64,000 bases of DNA from Lactifluus volemus (taxonomy: Eukaryota > Basidiomycota > Agaricomycetes > Russulales > Russulaceae), in assembly GCA_022376515.1 (NCBI GenBank), contig WTXI01000035.1, positions 62,001 through 126,000 of the forward strand, written 5' to 3'. The notes beneath the pieces were generated by a model. It saw only the letters and a program-made list of their open reading frames with translations. It made no database searches and had not been told where the DNA came from. A program made the translations under genes and the position numbers. Shown here piece after piece: positions 32,001 through 42,081 of the stretch. Each line of letters starts with the position of its first letter. Position 1 is the first letter of the stretch.

Positions 32001-34626
32001 ACCGACGCAAGGTGATTAAGGATTGTATGGAGAGAGGCTCGATTGCAGCAAGAAGCTGTCCCATGACCGAACGAAATAGAATCTGCGCTTCTTGAGGTAA
32101 GAAGTACCCTTCGAGAATTTCTATGTATAATTTGTCCAGCGGATCTTGTCCATTTTGATCTCGAAATTGTCCTAACAGGCGCTGTACACACTTCTTCTTG
32201 CTGAACCCGAAACTAGCAGGAGGCCGATTTATGAATCCGGATGAAACGGCGGCCCACTGGAACAAGCCCTCTGCTGCCTTTGCAAGCTCGGCGCCATGGT
32301 CACGGAACAAGTCCCGAGGGAGCTTCTTCTCAAGATACAAGCCAATATCTTGCTCCGTCTTGGCCGCCAGTTTGGCGTCATCCATGTACAGCGTGTCAAC
32401 AGATAATGCTTCTGCGAATGCAGGTTCGATACCATCTTCCAGCCGTGAGGTGATGAGTACGCGGAACTCCGGTGGGAGGTCGATGAGACGTTCAGCTAGG
32501 AATGTGTGTAACCCGATGTCTCCGATTGCATCACCACTTTCATCCAATGCGTCGATGACAATAAGAGCCGGAAAAGGGAGCGAACGTGCTTCAGAGGTTC
32601 AATGAGGAAGGATTCAAAAAGTGTGTGATAATCTCGGGCATTACGAAGAGAAGATTATCCTTGATGACTCTCCCAAGGGCATGTTTGAACGTAAGATTCC
32701 GATCGGAGAGATCGCGGGCAATTGTTGTGAAGAGCTGATAGGCGTCGTGCTTGGACTGCTCACTCCGTAAAAAAGTGAAGTAAGAGACGAGGCAGTTGTC
32801 GTCAAAGCGACGGGCAATCTCGTGTGCAATCGAAGACTTTCCCGTTCCCGCCTGCCCGAAGAGAATAAGCCCACGTTGAGATTCCGGATTCTCAATCCAC
32901 TTGACAATATGGTCCAGGAAATCTTCGCGTGTGCCTGGAAGACAGCGCTTCTCATTCCCGAATCGCCACCCTCCCTTGTGAGGCAACTCTCTGATTATCG
33001 CATTGAGTTCTGCGTTCCCCGAACCGCCTTATGAGATGATCGTCCAATGATTGTGATTACCAGAATTACGCACCAGCCTCTATCACAGTAACCTCGGTGA
33101 TGACAGCAGCACGAGCAGAAAACGTTCTCGCAGTAGGACGAGGTTAGAGCGGTGCTGTTCAATTTTTTCATCAACAGGGCCGACGATATTCTTCAAAACC
33201 CGTTTCCCTGTAAATCATATGTGAATAATGACTAATGAGAGACTAGACGACATACCAACTTTAACGTCCTCCGCATACGAACCGATAAACTCGGGCATTC
33301 GGAGACGCATTTCAGCATGTCCTCTAGGATTTTTGCTTGCCTAGACTTTGGCTTGAGCTCCCTTAACGTCTCGGCCTCTTCCGTAAATTCAAACGCATCG
33401 ATTATCGCCTCAAGTAATGTTTGGATATTATCGTCACGCTGAACTTGTCGTAGCAAAGCCTAGCGGTAAGGTAAACAAAAAGGGGTGGAACGACACATGT
33501 CCCAGGAAAAGAAAAGGAGACGCACCTCGGGGATCTTTGAGAGCATGCTCCATGCCAGTTTTGCACACGGGTTCACTGAAGAACGGAAGTTAGAGGAGAG
33601 ATTAACAAAAAGGATACTGTGCATACTTCTGCAATTTGACTGACAGTGCCCATCACCCACTTGACAACATTAATAGCATCTTCCCACGTTTTCATCGTAT
33701 CGATGTTGTTAACAGCTTTTTGAGCACGACGGATGGTGTCACGTGACACATCAGGCGCTAAGTTATTTACCCCCATCAGTACCGCTCTTAATTTGAAAGA
33801 GATTCGGGCGCGGAAAACCTTCAGTAACGACCGTTAAGAACACTATAGTCGGCTCCGGTGTATGTCCAGCATCTCTTCTAGCATTTCCGAGAACAATGTC
33901 AAGTTCTTCGTGCAGACGTTCAGCCAAATATATCACTAAGAATTCCAAGAAATAGACGAACCGTCTCGGGGTTCACAGGTAATATCCTGCTGTCCAATAA
34001 GGATGTCCGTCCCCACGGCCTTTTTCGCATAAATAGATATCGTGATTCGGGAGGAGGATTGTACAGCGCTGCCGGAGAATCAGTTGTACGTGGAGACAAA
34101 AGTACGGTATCCCCCACAATGTGTCGACTTTCTCGTTCCATTCCACCCGCTGAGTCGCGCTCCGTACAGATCGTGTCTGCCATTTTCTCTCCCCGAAGGT
34201 AACAGTACATAGAATCGTCTATCTTTACCAAGGAGCCCTTGAGATGGGGAAGATGGTGTGCCCTGAGGACTGACACGCCAAAATGTTTAGTAATTGTCAG
34301 AGTAATGTCATAAAGATACGTACCAGTCACTCGGAGAGGAAGCGATCTTGGTTGTGTTTCGGTGAGCTCAGCATGACTGCCAGTGATGGACCCTACTCCA
34401 GCGCTTTGAGAACTAGGCTAAGATAATAATTAATAGCGAAGACATAGAGTGTTAGAATCCAGACATACAGATTTGGGATCATCTGGGGTTCGTTATGAGA
34501 TCGAGATAGAGGTAAGGCAGAGAGAATGAGGCAACCACGAGGCAATCCGATCGGAGATTGAGGACAAACAACGCAACACAAACCGACACGCGGAAATGAG
34601 ATGGCCTCATACAGGTACTCTTCCAT
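29060..34626 (-). pseudogene. C2-NACHT-WD40 receptor (HET-E-like), copy 1, frameshifted
   Basis: Minus-strand gene with several introns. Order: short first exon (MEEYL at 34626), a C2-like domain (LRVTVLRAHHLPHLKG, VKIDDSMYCYLRGEKMADT), a helical linker (33232-33776), a NACHT domain and 14 WD40 repeats. NACHT shows Walker A FGQAGTGKSSIAHE and Walker B ALIVIDALDESGD. The gene ends with a tail containing DDGWVCGEEGELLMWIPQ. Fungal proteins of this build are signal-sensing STAND ATPases that control allorecognition or immunity-like cell death; the role of this one is inferred. Two one-base losses relative to copy 2 (near 32587 and 32660) break the NACHT frame. The C2 part looks intact here, unlike copy 2. 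Either decay or sequence error could explain the breaks. Confidence 0.8.
29398..31207 (-). repeat. Array of 14 WD40 repeats, copy 1
   Basis: Units of about 43 residues follow the pattern GPFTGHTxxVxSVAFSPDGxx and IASASxDxTIRVWDAATGEV. Fourteen units fit two seven-bladed propellers. Units differ from one another mostly at the residues after GHT and around ASxSxD, the exposed positions of such propellers. Confidence 0.85.
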
Positions 34627-35975
34627 CTTCTCAAAAAATAATCCGAGCTCAGCGTCGATTCAGGTCATCTTGCTCCGCGTTTCCAAGACTCGCAAGCTTA
34701 GACGCACCAAAATGTCTTTACAATCGCAGAGCCGGTTGAAAATATGACTAATTTGGAACACAGTCAGTCAGATAGTGAGGATTAAAATGTAGAAGACGTT
34801 GAGCATTGAGTGAAATGGTCAGTTAGCAATTCAAGTGTCACGCACACAAAGTAAATGCAGCGAGGAGGGATAACTTACTCAGAATTATCATCATTTCATG
34901 GTCTGAACGCCCGTCAACAAATTCATATTTTCTCAGAGTTTAGGAAGCTTCAGCTTCAGCGCTAAATCGATGGGTGACTAAGTAGCTAAAATCGATCCCC
35001 CCACGGTTAAGTAAAGGTAAAGTAGATTGGAAGGGAGAATTTGCCCTTTATGAGACGACGCGGTATAATTATGATGCGGTTGTAGATGACGTAGTTGTTG
35101 TGGTATGAACCTCGGGCAGGGCGGGAATGTCATTTCATATATACGAACGGCGAGTCACGACAAATGGACTAGGAAAGCTAATCGACAAAAAGCAAGCGAC
35201 TAGCCAGAGGACGTAAGTAAAGACGAGACGCAGGTTATGTGGATGAGGTAGCAATAAAAACAAGCTCACCGTACTGAGGGTGAGATGATAACGCAGACAG
35301 TAACGGGGATGTATGTGAACAGCGAGATAAGAGAAATCACCAAGACCACGCATCTATATGTACACCCATTGTGTGAGCCTTCTCAAAAAAAAAAGCATCT
35401 GGATGGATGCGCGCACCAAGCCTGATCTACTGGTCATCCGGATCCACCTCCCTCCCCGTGCGGTATCCGTCCTTCATGGACCTGTGTTCGAGGAACGCAG
35501 CGTCAAATCACCAGAGTTTGAGGGTACGAGAGCGAAGTAGAACAGCTGCCCACGCTCTGACGAACCGTCCGATAGTCCTAGGCCTGTGCCTGTGTATAAT
35601 GGTACACGGGTCCCAATGAGAAATGAAGCGGGAGAGAAGGGGACGCGGAAAAGATGCGTTCGTGCGAGGGAGAAGCTACTATGATTGCAGGCCAGCAATG
35701 GCGTAATTAGAACTGAGTGAGTGGAGCGATGAAAAAAAAGGTGGGACACACCTAGAAATTGCTAACGTAACCTGTTTGGAATCAGGTCCACACCGCGTTC
35801 TCGGCCTTGCACGTTCCCTTGGCAATCGTCAAGCAAGATCACGTATATCTACGGTGGGTCACCACATGGGGCGGTCGTGACGGTGGGAACGAAGGAGAAA
35901 GAGGACATCTCAGTTCGATGATAAAGCTAGAAGAGCACGCTGGGCCGCTGGCCGTAATCATCACGTGACATGAAC
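34627..35975. promoter_or_regulatory. Upstream region of receptor copy 1
   Basis: About 1.3 kb with no recognised gene, nearly the same as 47661-48985. It likely holds the receptor promoter. A 72-residue minus-strand frame at 35135-35353 is identical in both copies but has no known family. Confidence 0.4.
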
Positions 35976-36063
35976 AAGTCACCACGTGACGGCACCCAAA
36001 CGTGCCAAACTGTCTGTGATTGTTGATCTTGGAGAGGGCGCCGTCCCGTCGTCTGTTTGTTTA

Positions 36064-36800
36064 GATTCGCGAATCTGCCTGGAGCAGACGATACCGATCT
36101 GCGCATGACATATTGCGCTTTTGTAGTCTGCGCTCTTGTCGACGATTGGTCTTGTATCGACCTTCCACGAGCACTCTCGTACATCCAACGGTGTCGGGTA
36201 CGGTCTCTATCACATCCCCGCCACCTTGCTCTCTCGCCACCTGCTAATATGCGAGTTCTGTGAGGTTTTTTTTTCTTCTTTTTTCAGATGTACGAAAACG
36301 GGTATGGCCAGCCGCCACTCGGCGAGTTGCTCGTACCTGCAGAGCATTCATGCACTTCGCAGGCGCGTCTACAACCCACCGAGTGGCGCGCGACCGTGCG
36401 ATGGTTGCTGCACATGCAATCACCATAGACGCCGCAGACGCAGATGGAGGCGAAACTGGGTGGCGGCTTTGCGGGGCGAACGAACAAATTGGTGGACGCG
36501 TGTATGGGTTTGGTGCGGTGCCTCTCTCCCTTTCCTTTTCAATTCCTTTCCGCGCAGTCAACTCACAACACACCCCACGGGCCCGCAACCTATTTTATTC
36601 TTTCCAACCCACTCTCATCCCTACAACCTTGCACCTTGTTTGGCTAGATCAGATCCTTGGTGCAGATCGTTTACTAGATTTTCGCGCGCTGGGCGCGTTT
36701 CTGACAAGGTGCCAATATAAGTTTGGTGGGATTGGCAAACCGCCGGACGAGCATCCTGGTGAGCATTCTTGCGCGAATAACCTTCTCTTTTTTTTTCTGG
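36064..36800 (+). pseudogene. Geranylgeranyltransferase type I beta-subunit pseudogene, copy 2
   Basis: Same blocks as copy 1, with the clearest first exon: FANLPGADDTDLRMTYCAF and DDWSCIDLPRALSYIQRC. It shares the TAG after HMQSP. The last exon (DPYHRYLS...) is missing. Intron sequence near 36812 runs directly into the leader of the YciI-like gene, a deletion of about 265 bases relative to copy 1. Confidence 0.7.
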
Positions 36801-36833
36801 CTTCTACATTCTCCCACCCAGTTCTTGAGAAAA

Positions 36834-37376
36834 ATGGCATCCACTGGCAGTGCTGGCGCCGGGTCGAATGTTCCTACAAAACAAACCTTTGTCGTCTGGG
36901 CACCGTACAATACAGATTGAGATGCATACTCGCGCAGGCTCGACGTGCGCGCTGAGCGCAAGAAACACCTCGATCGTATATAAGTTGAGCGAACACCAAA
37001 TTAAACGTTTTTGCAACATCTCGTCCCCGGCCCCCGTTAAACATTCTGAATAATCGCATGAGTGATCGCAGGCCCGTTGACTGATCCGACCAATTTGGAC
37101 GAACTCAATGGGAGTTTGCTCATCGTCGAGGCCGAGAACGTCGCAGCGGTGCGTGCGGTGCTGGAACAAGGCATATATTGGACTCGGAACGTCGTACGTA
37201 CTATTGCGCCACCTCTTTTTTTGGGCTTTGGGTATGTAATTTGTTTTATTTTTGTGCGTCGGCTTTGGAAATCATTAATTGAGACTTGTGGGTGGAATAC
37301 TAATGGGATAAGGAGAAGCTTGATATACGAGCGATAACTGCACCGTCAGCATCAACATGCGCTAGGATTAGACTTG
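36834..37376 (+). pseudogene. YciI-like domain gene, copy 2
   Basis: Starts MASTGSAGAGSNVPTKQTFV and soon meets a stop after APYNTD (TGA instead of the GA-T of copy 1). It continues in other frames with GPLTDPTNLDELNGSLLIVE and AAVRAVLEQGIYWT. It is broken. A small CATCAG element is inserted just after its end at 37377. Confidence 0.5.
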
Positions 37377-37658
37377 CATCAGTAAATGGTGCAAAACCTT
37401 TTCACTTCTTCACTTTTGCAAGCAGAACAGTGAAAAAGTGAAAAAGCTCACCTTATTTGTGCTATGGAATGCCTGGAAAATCACTGCTTTTTTAGCCCTT
37501 TTACATTTTCTGAAAATACAGCAGAGAGCAAATTTTGGGGTAATTTTAGGTTACATGTGCGCTTTTGCAACTTTTATCCCTTTTTGGCTCGCTCGAGCTC
37601 GGGCGAGCTCACCTGAGCTCGAGCGAGTCCAAAAAAGTTTCATACAGGTTTCCTGATG
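37377..37658. mobile_element. MITE-like element with CATCAG ends, 282 bp
   Basis: The element starts CATCAGTAAATGG and ends GGTTTCCTGATG, flanked by TG on both sides. The homologous site without insertion is at 27770-27771, where TG occurs once, proving insertion and a 2-bp duplication. The interior contains GAGCTCGGGCGAGCTC palindromes. An inverted relative sits at 40099-40299. Confidence 0.85.
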
Positions 37659-37925
37659 TGGGAGGTGTCGACGTGTATGCGGCCGCCTCTCCCGGTTCCG
37701 GATGCGGGCAGTTGAGTAATCTGTCGGTGGTAGGCCACCGTAACCGGTAAATAAGAACAGAGAACGCATAGTCTCTCGATTGCCATGCTGTCCCTTTCAA
37801 GTTACCGGGAGTGTTGCCCCTGGTTGTGATGACAAATTTTGTACAAACGAGGGGAGACGTCAAGCGCCATGACTCGGGCCAACTTCTCACCAATTATCCA
37901 AAAGTCTCAGCTTTCATCCAACTGA

Positions 37926-39280
37926 CAGTGTTGGCGTGTACGTGGGCCGGGCAAACTAAGTGGCGATGGTGTCGTAAGGAAGCTTTGACGTTGCAGAGGG
38001 CATCAGGAACGGTGACCGCATCCGGCACATGAAGGAGGCGGATGTAAGGCGGCCAAATGCGGACACCTTACTGTAATAAAGAACCATTGATTCACACCTG
38101 AGATGGTTGCAATTGTGTGAAATAATAAGTATCTACTGCTTAGGATCAAAGATCCTAAGCTACCATAATTATCCGGGCCGGCACGAGGCTCTCACGACAC
38201 GACTCGCGCGAGCGGCCTCCCGGACCGGCTCGAGCCCTTACTGGGCTTGAGTCAGAGAGAATACGAACGCGAGGTCGTCAGGCTTCACGATCAAGATAAA
38301 TTTTATGCACACTGAAACAGGAATGCATCAAATTAAATATATTATCTAAGATCTTATTGATATATGATAAAGCGATGAAGATCATCGCAATTAATGGTTG
38401 TCGTGCCTACGGCACGGGTGGTCCGATCCGAGAGCTGATGTCGCGTCTCGCGTCAAATAACACAGCCGGCCCGGCCCGCCTAGATAACAAGCAATTAAGC
38501 AACGCTGCGACATCCTGCGAGCGTTGCACATTGATTCTAGCAGTGCACCCCGATGGGGCAACCTGCAATAAATATATTAAGTGCCCTAGATTGCTGAGGC
38601 GCGTGAAAACCACGCGATCACAGGGAATATCACAAGAAAATGCGATATGAAGCGATCAGGAAGATCGCTACAGATCGGACTCATTCTAGGGTAGATCTAG
38701 GGTACTAGAGTATGTATTTATGTCGCCTGCCTCCCCTGATGGAAGGCAGACTTACCCTTTTACAAAGCATTCACAATAGAATCGTAGTTTTGGCTGGTTC
38801 AGTTGTGCTGTACTCTTAAAGGGGTTTAAAGTCCAAATCTAGTCCAATCTAATCTACTACAGGCTTTCTATCGCTCGAGATTACTCGCATATGGAAGTCT
38901 TACAGCAGAGGTGGGTGGCAAGACTCACAGTACAGATGACAAGAAAAATGAGACCAAATCCAAAGAGTGTGTATGTTAATGTACAAATAGTAATGTTCTG
39001 TCAATATATCACACTACTTGCAACCTGCACAGTCCGCAAGCAAGGTGGCCGATGACTAACCACACTAGCAAGCACGAGAATGAAGGCCCAAACAGGGGGC
39101 TGAGATAAGATTCATAAGGTGAACAGACTGCAAACACATAGTATTATTGTACCATGTAAAACACTGAAATAATGAGAACAAAAGGGTCCATTCCCAAAAC
39201 AGAACTTCAACTGAGAAGTTAGACAATGGGGACTATCAAATAAGCAGCTCATCATGGGAAAAACTGCAGCAGCAATAGAA
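37926..39280. other. Spacer with hairpin-rich, mitochondrial-like stretch
   Basis: From about 38100 to 38700 AT-rich DNA is studded with short perfect hairpins: GCTTAGGATC-AAA-GATCCTAAGC (38138-38160), GCGATGAAGATCATCGC (38372-38388), CGTGCCTACGGCACG (38402-38416). Such interspersed GC-capped hairpins are usual in large basidiomycete mitochondrial genomes and unusual elsewhere in this window. No gene is recognised. The rest to 39280 is plain spacer. Confidence 0.35.
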
Positions 39281-39810
39281 CTAGTAGAGAACATTCGCTT
39301 TTTGCGCCAGCTTGATGAGTTCTTCGACGAAGTTACCGTCACCTTGGAGATTGGTGCATAATTGAACGTCGCACCCTGCTGCAAACACTGGGTCACCAGA
39401 GGACCGACTCTTGCAAATGAGATCGACTAGAAATATCATACGAGTTAGAACGACGATGGTGGCGACGACGACGATAGGAGGTATACACACCTAGCTTGCC
39501 GCAATATTTATCGTTGCAATCGCAGGGAACACCATCAGGGAGGTCCGTTAGGGATCGGGTTGTAATAGTTGTATTGTCGCGACTCCAGTTGGATTCGGAG
39601 GGCTTGCGGACCTCGGCGCTCGAGCTTTGGGAAGTGGTGGCGATGAAGGCCTGGTCGAGCAAGTCAGATTACTCAATGCTGGATCCGCAACGAGCATACC
39701 ATAGCATTGTTCTGGCTCAGCCCACTCTTGCGGTTGAAGTTGCCACCAGTCGGTACAGCCGATGCAGCGAGGGGAACAAGAAGAGCGGCCAAGAACTTGA
39801 AGAATAGCAT
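39281..39810 (-). CDS. Small secreted cysteine-rich protein, copy C, with repeated intron
   Basis: Three coding exons (39700-39810, 39491-39650, 39281-39426) sum to 417 bases, 138 residues plus stop. Intron 39651-39699 is the family intron (GTATGC..CCAG). Intron 39427-39490 is special: it is a 64-nt copy of the intron that also lies in the 5' UTR of the same gene (39927-39990). The protein has the signal peptide MLFFKFLAALLVPLAASA, then PCDCNDKYCGKL, and after the second intron a C-terminus unlike its relatives (DPVFAAGCDVQLCTNLQG ... KANVLY). Removing both introns restores one open frame, which supports the model. Function unknown. Confidence 0.6.
39427..39490 (-). other. Introner-like coding intron of copy C
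   Basis: GTGTGTATACC ... TATGATATTTCTAG, 64 nt, flanked by CTAG at both borders (39427-39430 at the 3' splice site and 39491-39494 just outside). It matches 59 of 64 positions of 39927-39990. Confidence 0.55.
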
Positions 39811-39926
39811 TTTCGTCGAGAGTGTACAAAGGTGATAGATGTTTGGTGGTGGACCAGCCTGTCAGGTGTGTCACGGTGTGTGCTTGAACGAAAATGTGCG
39901 AGCGACCTGGCTAAGCAAAACAAGGA

Positions 39927-39990
39927 CTAGAAATATCATACAAGTTAGAGCGACGACGGTGGGGACGACGACGATAGGAGGTATAAACAC
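39927..39990 (-). other. 5'-UTR intron of copy C, shared intron family
   Basis: GTGTTTATACC ... TTTCTAG, 64 nt, located 117 bases upstream of the ATG and bordered by CTAG on both sides. Confidence 0.5.
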
Positions 39991-40098
39991 CTAGGAAGTA
40001 CTTGAAAGGGTTGGCAGATGAGGGAGGTCATTGGAATCGAGGCGACTTTTTATGTTGAAAGATTACTGTTAGCCACGATGCCTGGCATGTTCGGCCTT

Positions 40099-40299
40099 CA
40101 TCAGGAAACCTGTATGAAACTTTTTTGGACTCGCTCGAGCTCGGGCGAGCTCGCCCAAGCTCGAGCGAGCCAAAAAGGGATAAAAGTTGCCAAAGCATGA
40201 AATTACCCCAAAATTTGCTCTCTGCTGTATTTTCAAAAAATGTATAAAGGCTAAAAAAGCAGTGATTTTACAGGCATTCCATAGCACAAATTACTGATG
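40099..40299. mobile_element. MITE-like element with CATCAG ends, 201 bp, inverted relative of 37377
   Basis: CATCAGGAAACCTG at one end and AATTACTGATG at the other. Its body is the reverse complement of the 37377-37658 element, missing about 80 bases. It is inserted in the upstream region of secreted-protein copy C. Homologous DNA upstream of copy D reads GGCCTTGTCGG without the insert, pointing to a 2-3 bp duplication (CTT). Confidence 0.8.
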
Positions 40300-40450
40300 C
40301 TTGTCGGAGACACCGCCAGCGGGTCGCAGGCACCACCAAAGAGGTCTCACCTCGGCTCACTTGATTATTGTATATGTACTAGCGGCACAGAACCGCATCT
40401 TGACACCAGCTCAGGTGGTCAAAATGATATTCGAAATTCAAAACCAGCTA
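40300..40450 (-). promoter_or_regulatory. Upstream region of copy C
   Basis: Copy of the family upstream block seen at 18800-18960 and 52230-52340, here pushed away from its gene by the MITE. Confidence 0.4.
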
Positions 40451-40615
40451 TTGGTGGCAGATCCATCATGGGGCGATGCGAGGTCGGGACTGCGGGTGCG
40501 GTAGCCGGTACAATTTCCAGTTCCCGCGCTCGTGGTTGCGCGTGAGGTACAAGTCCCGTCTTGGGATTTGAGATAGTTGAGGTCGAGGTGGGTCGCTGTT
40601 TTCCCGGCCGGGCGC

Positions 40616-41070
40616 GTCCACAACCCACCGAGTGGAGCGCGACCGTGCGATGGTTGCTGCACATGCAATCACCATAGACGCCGCAGACGCAGACGGAGGC
40701 GAAACTGGGTGGCGGCTTTGCGGGGGCGGACAAACAAACTGTTTCTGGCAAGGTGCCAATACAAGTTTGTTGGGACTGGCAAACCGCCGGACGAGCATCC
40801 TGGTGAGTATCCTCGCGCGAACAACCTTCTCTTTTTTTTCTGGCTTCTACATTCTCTCCTCGCTTGCGAAAACTAAATGCCCTGGTTTCGCAGATCCATA
40901 ACCACAGATATCTGTCGATCGCAGCGGCGGCAATCACCTCGCCGGATCCGGCATGGTAAAACTGCAGCCCCTCGACCGCTTATCAATGCGACGCACGTGA
41001 CTGCGAGTGGAGGAGCACGTTTCTGCCACTGCGCCCGAAATCATAGCGGCGGGAAACGCAACGCGCTTTA
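40616..41070 (+). pseudogene. Geranylgeranyltransferase type I beta-subunit pseudogene, copy 3
   Basis: Starts abruptly in the piece before GGFAGRT, lacks the exon with LLDF...LGAFL, and keeps GKPPDEHPG and YLSIAAAAIT-like sequence. It shares the TAG after HMQSP with copies 1 and 2. Further internal deletions make it the shortest copy. Confidence 0.65.
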
Positions 41071-41128
41071 ATAGCGATCTCCTCCTCAAATCCGCAACCC
41101 CCTCTCCCCACCCAGCTCTTGAGAAAAA

Positions 41129-41660
41129 ATGGCATCCACTGGCAGTGCTGGCGCCGGGTCGAATGTTCCTACAAAACAAACCTTTGTCGTCTGGGCACCG
41201 GACAATACAGATCGAGATGCATACTCGCGCAGGCTCGACGTGCGCGCTGCGCGCAAGAAACGCCTCGATCGTCTCAGACGAGAGTATCATAAGTTGAGCG
41301 AACACCAAATTAAACGTTTTTGCAATCTTGTCCCCGGCCTCCGTTCAACATTCTGAATAATCGCATGAGAGATCGCAGGCCCGTTAACTGATCCGACCAA
41401 TTTGGACAAAATCAATGGGAGTTTGCTCATCGTCGAGGCCGAGAACGCTGCAGCGGTGCGTGCGGTGCTGGAACAAGGCATATATTGGACTCGGAACGTC
41501 GTATATACTATTGCGCCACCCCGTTTTTGGGCTTTGGGTATCTAATTTATTTTTTTTGTGCGTCGGGTTTGGAAATCATTATTTGGGACTTGTGGGTGGA
41601 ATACTAATGGAATAAGGAGAGGCTTGATATACGAGCGATCACTGCACCGTCACAGTGTTG
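41129..41660 (+). pseudogene. YciI-like domain gene, copy 3
   Basis: The N-terminal part is the cleanest of the three (KQTFVVWAPDNTDRDAYSRR, LDVRAARKKRLDRLR). Then GPLTDPTNLDKINGSLLIVE-like and AVRAVLEQGIYWT blocks follow in another frame, and EKLDIRAIT near 41625. The phase problem at the first join is shared with the other copies, so it predates the duplication or reflects an intron I cannot place. Confidence 0.5.
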
Positions 41661-42081
41661 TACATGTCAGCCTGACAACGTGTCATGGATGTCATAAACT
41701 CTTGATGTCAACCGAGCTGACGGAACAGTTGACAAGTGTCAGGCTGTGGGTCCTCGAGTCCCGAGTGCACTCGTCAGTGCGCCGCTGTAACGGATAATAT
41801 TCTCAATACTAAAATGACGTAGACCGGGCCTGCGGATTTGAGATGGGGAATCGCTGCTGTGTAACTTGGGTGAGCGGTCCGATTCCTAGAGGTGTTGTTT
41901 GTTCGTAGTAGCGAGAAGCGCAAGCAAAGCCTGACAGCGCTCTAGACATTTGCCCAGACATTTCTTGGTGAGTGATATATAGACAAGCCCAGCCACTAGA
42001 AAATAAAAGTAATAGATACAATCTCGGGACAAATAGAGATTTTGAAACTGTAACCGTGACGACGACTTGAATTGACTCAAT

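Larger units (their letters stand above)
28860..35975. repeat. Segmental duplication block, copy 1 (partner 41885-48985)
   Basis: The whole receptor gene, its 1.3-kb upstream region and a short 3' flank are shared with 41885-48985. Identity is very high from about 31400 rightwards and clearly lower over the WD40 part and 3' flank. The right border at 35975 abuts the second geranylgeranyltransferase segment, where the partner continues into other sequence. Confidence 0.85.
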
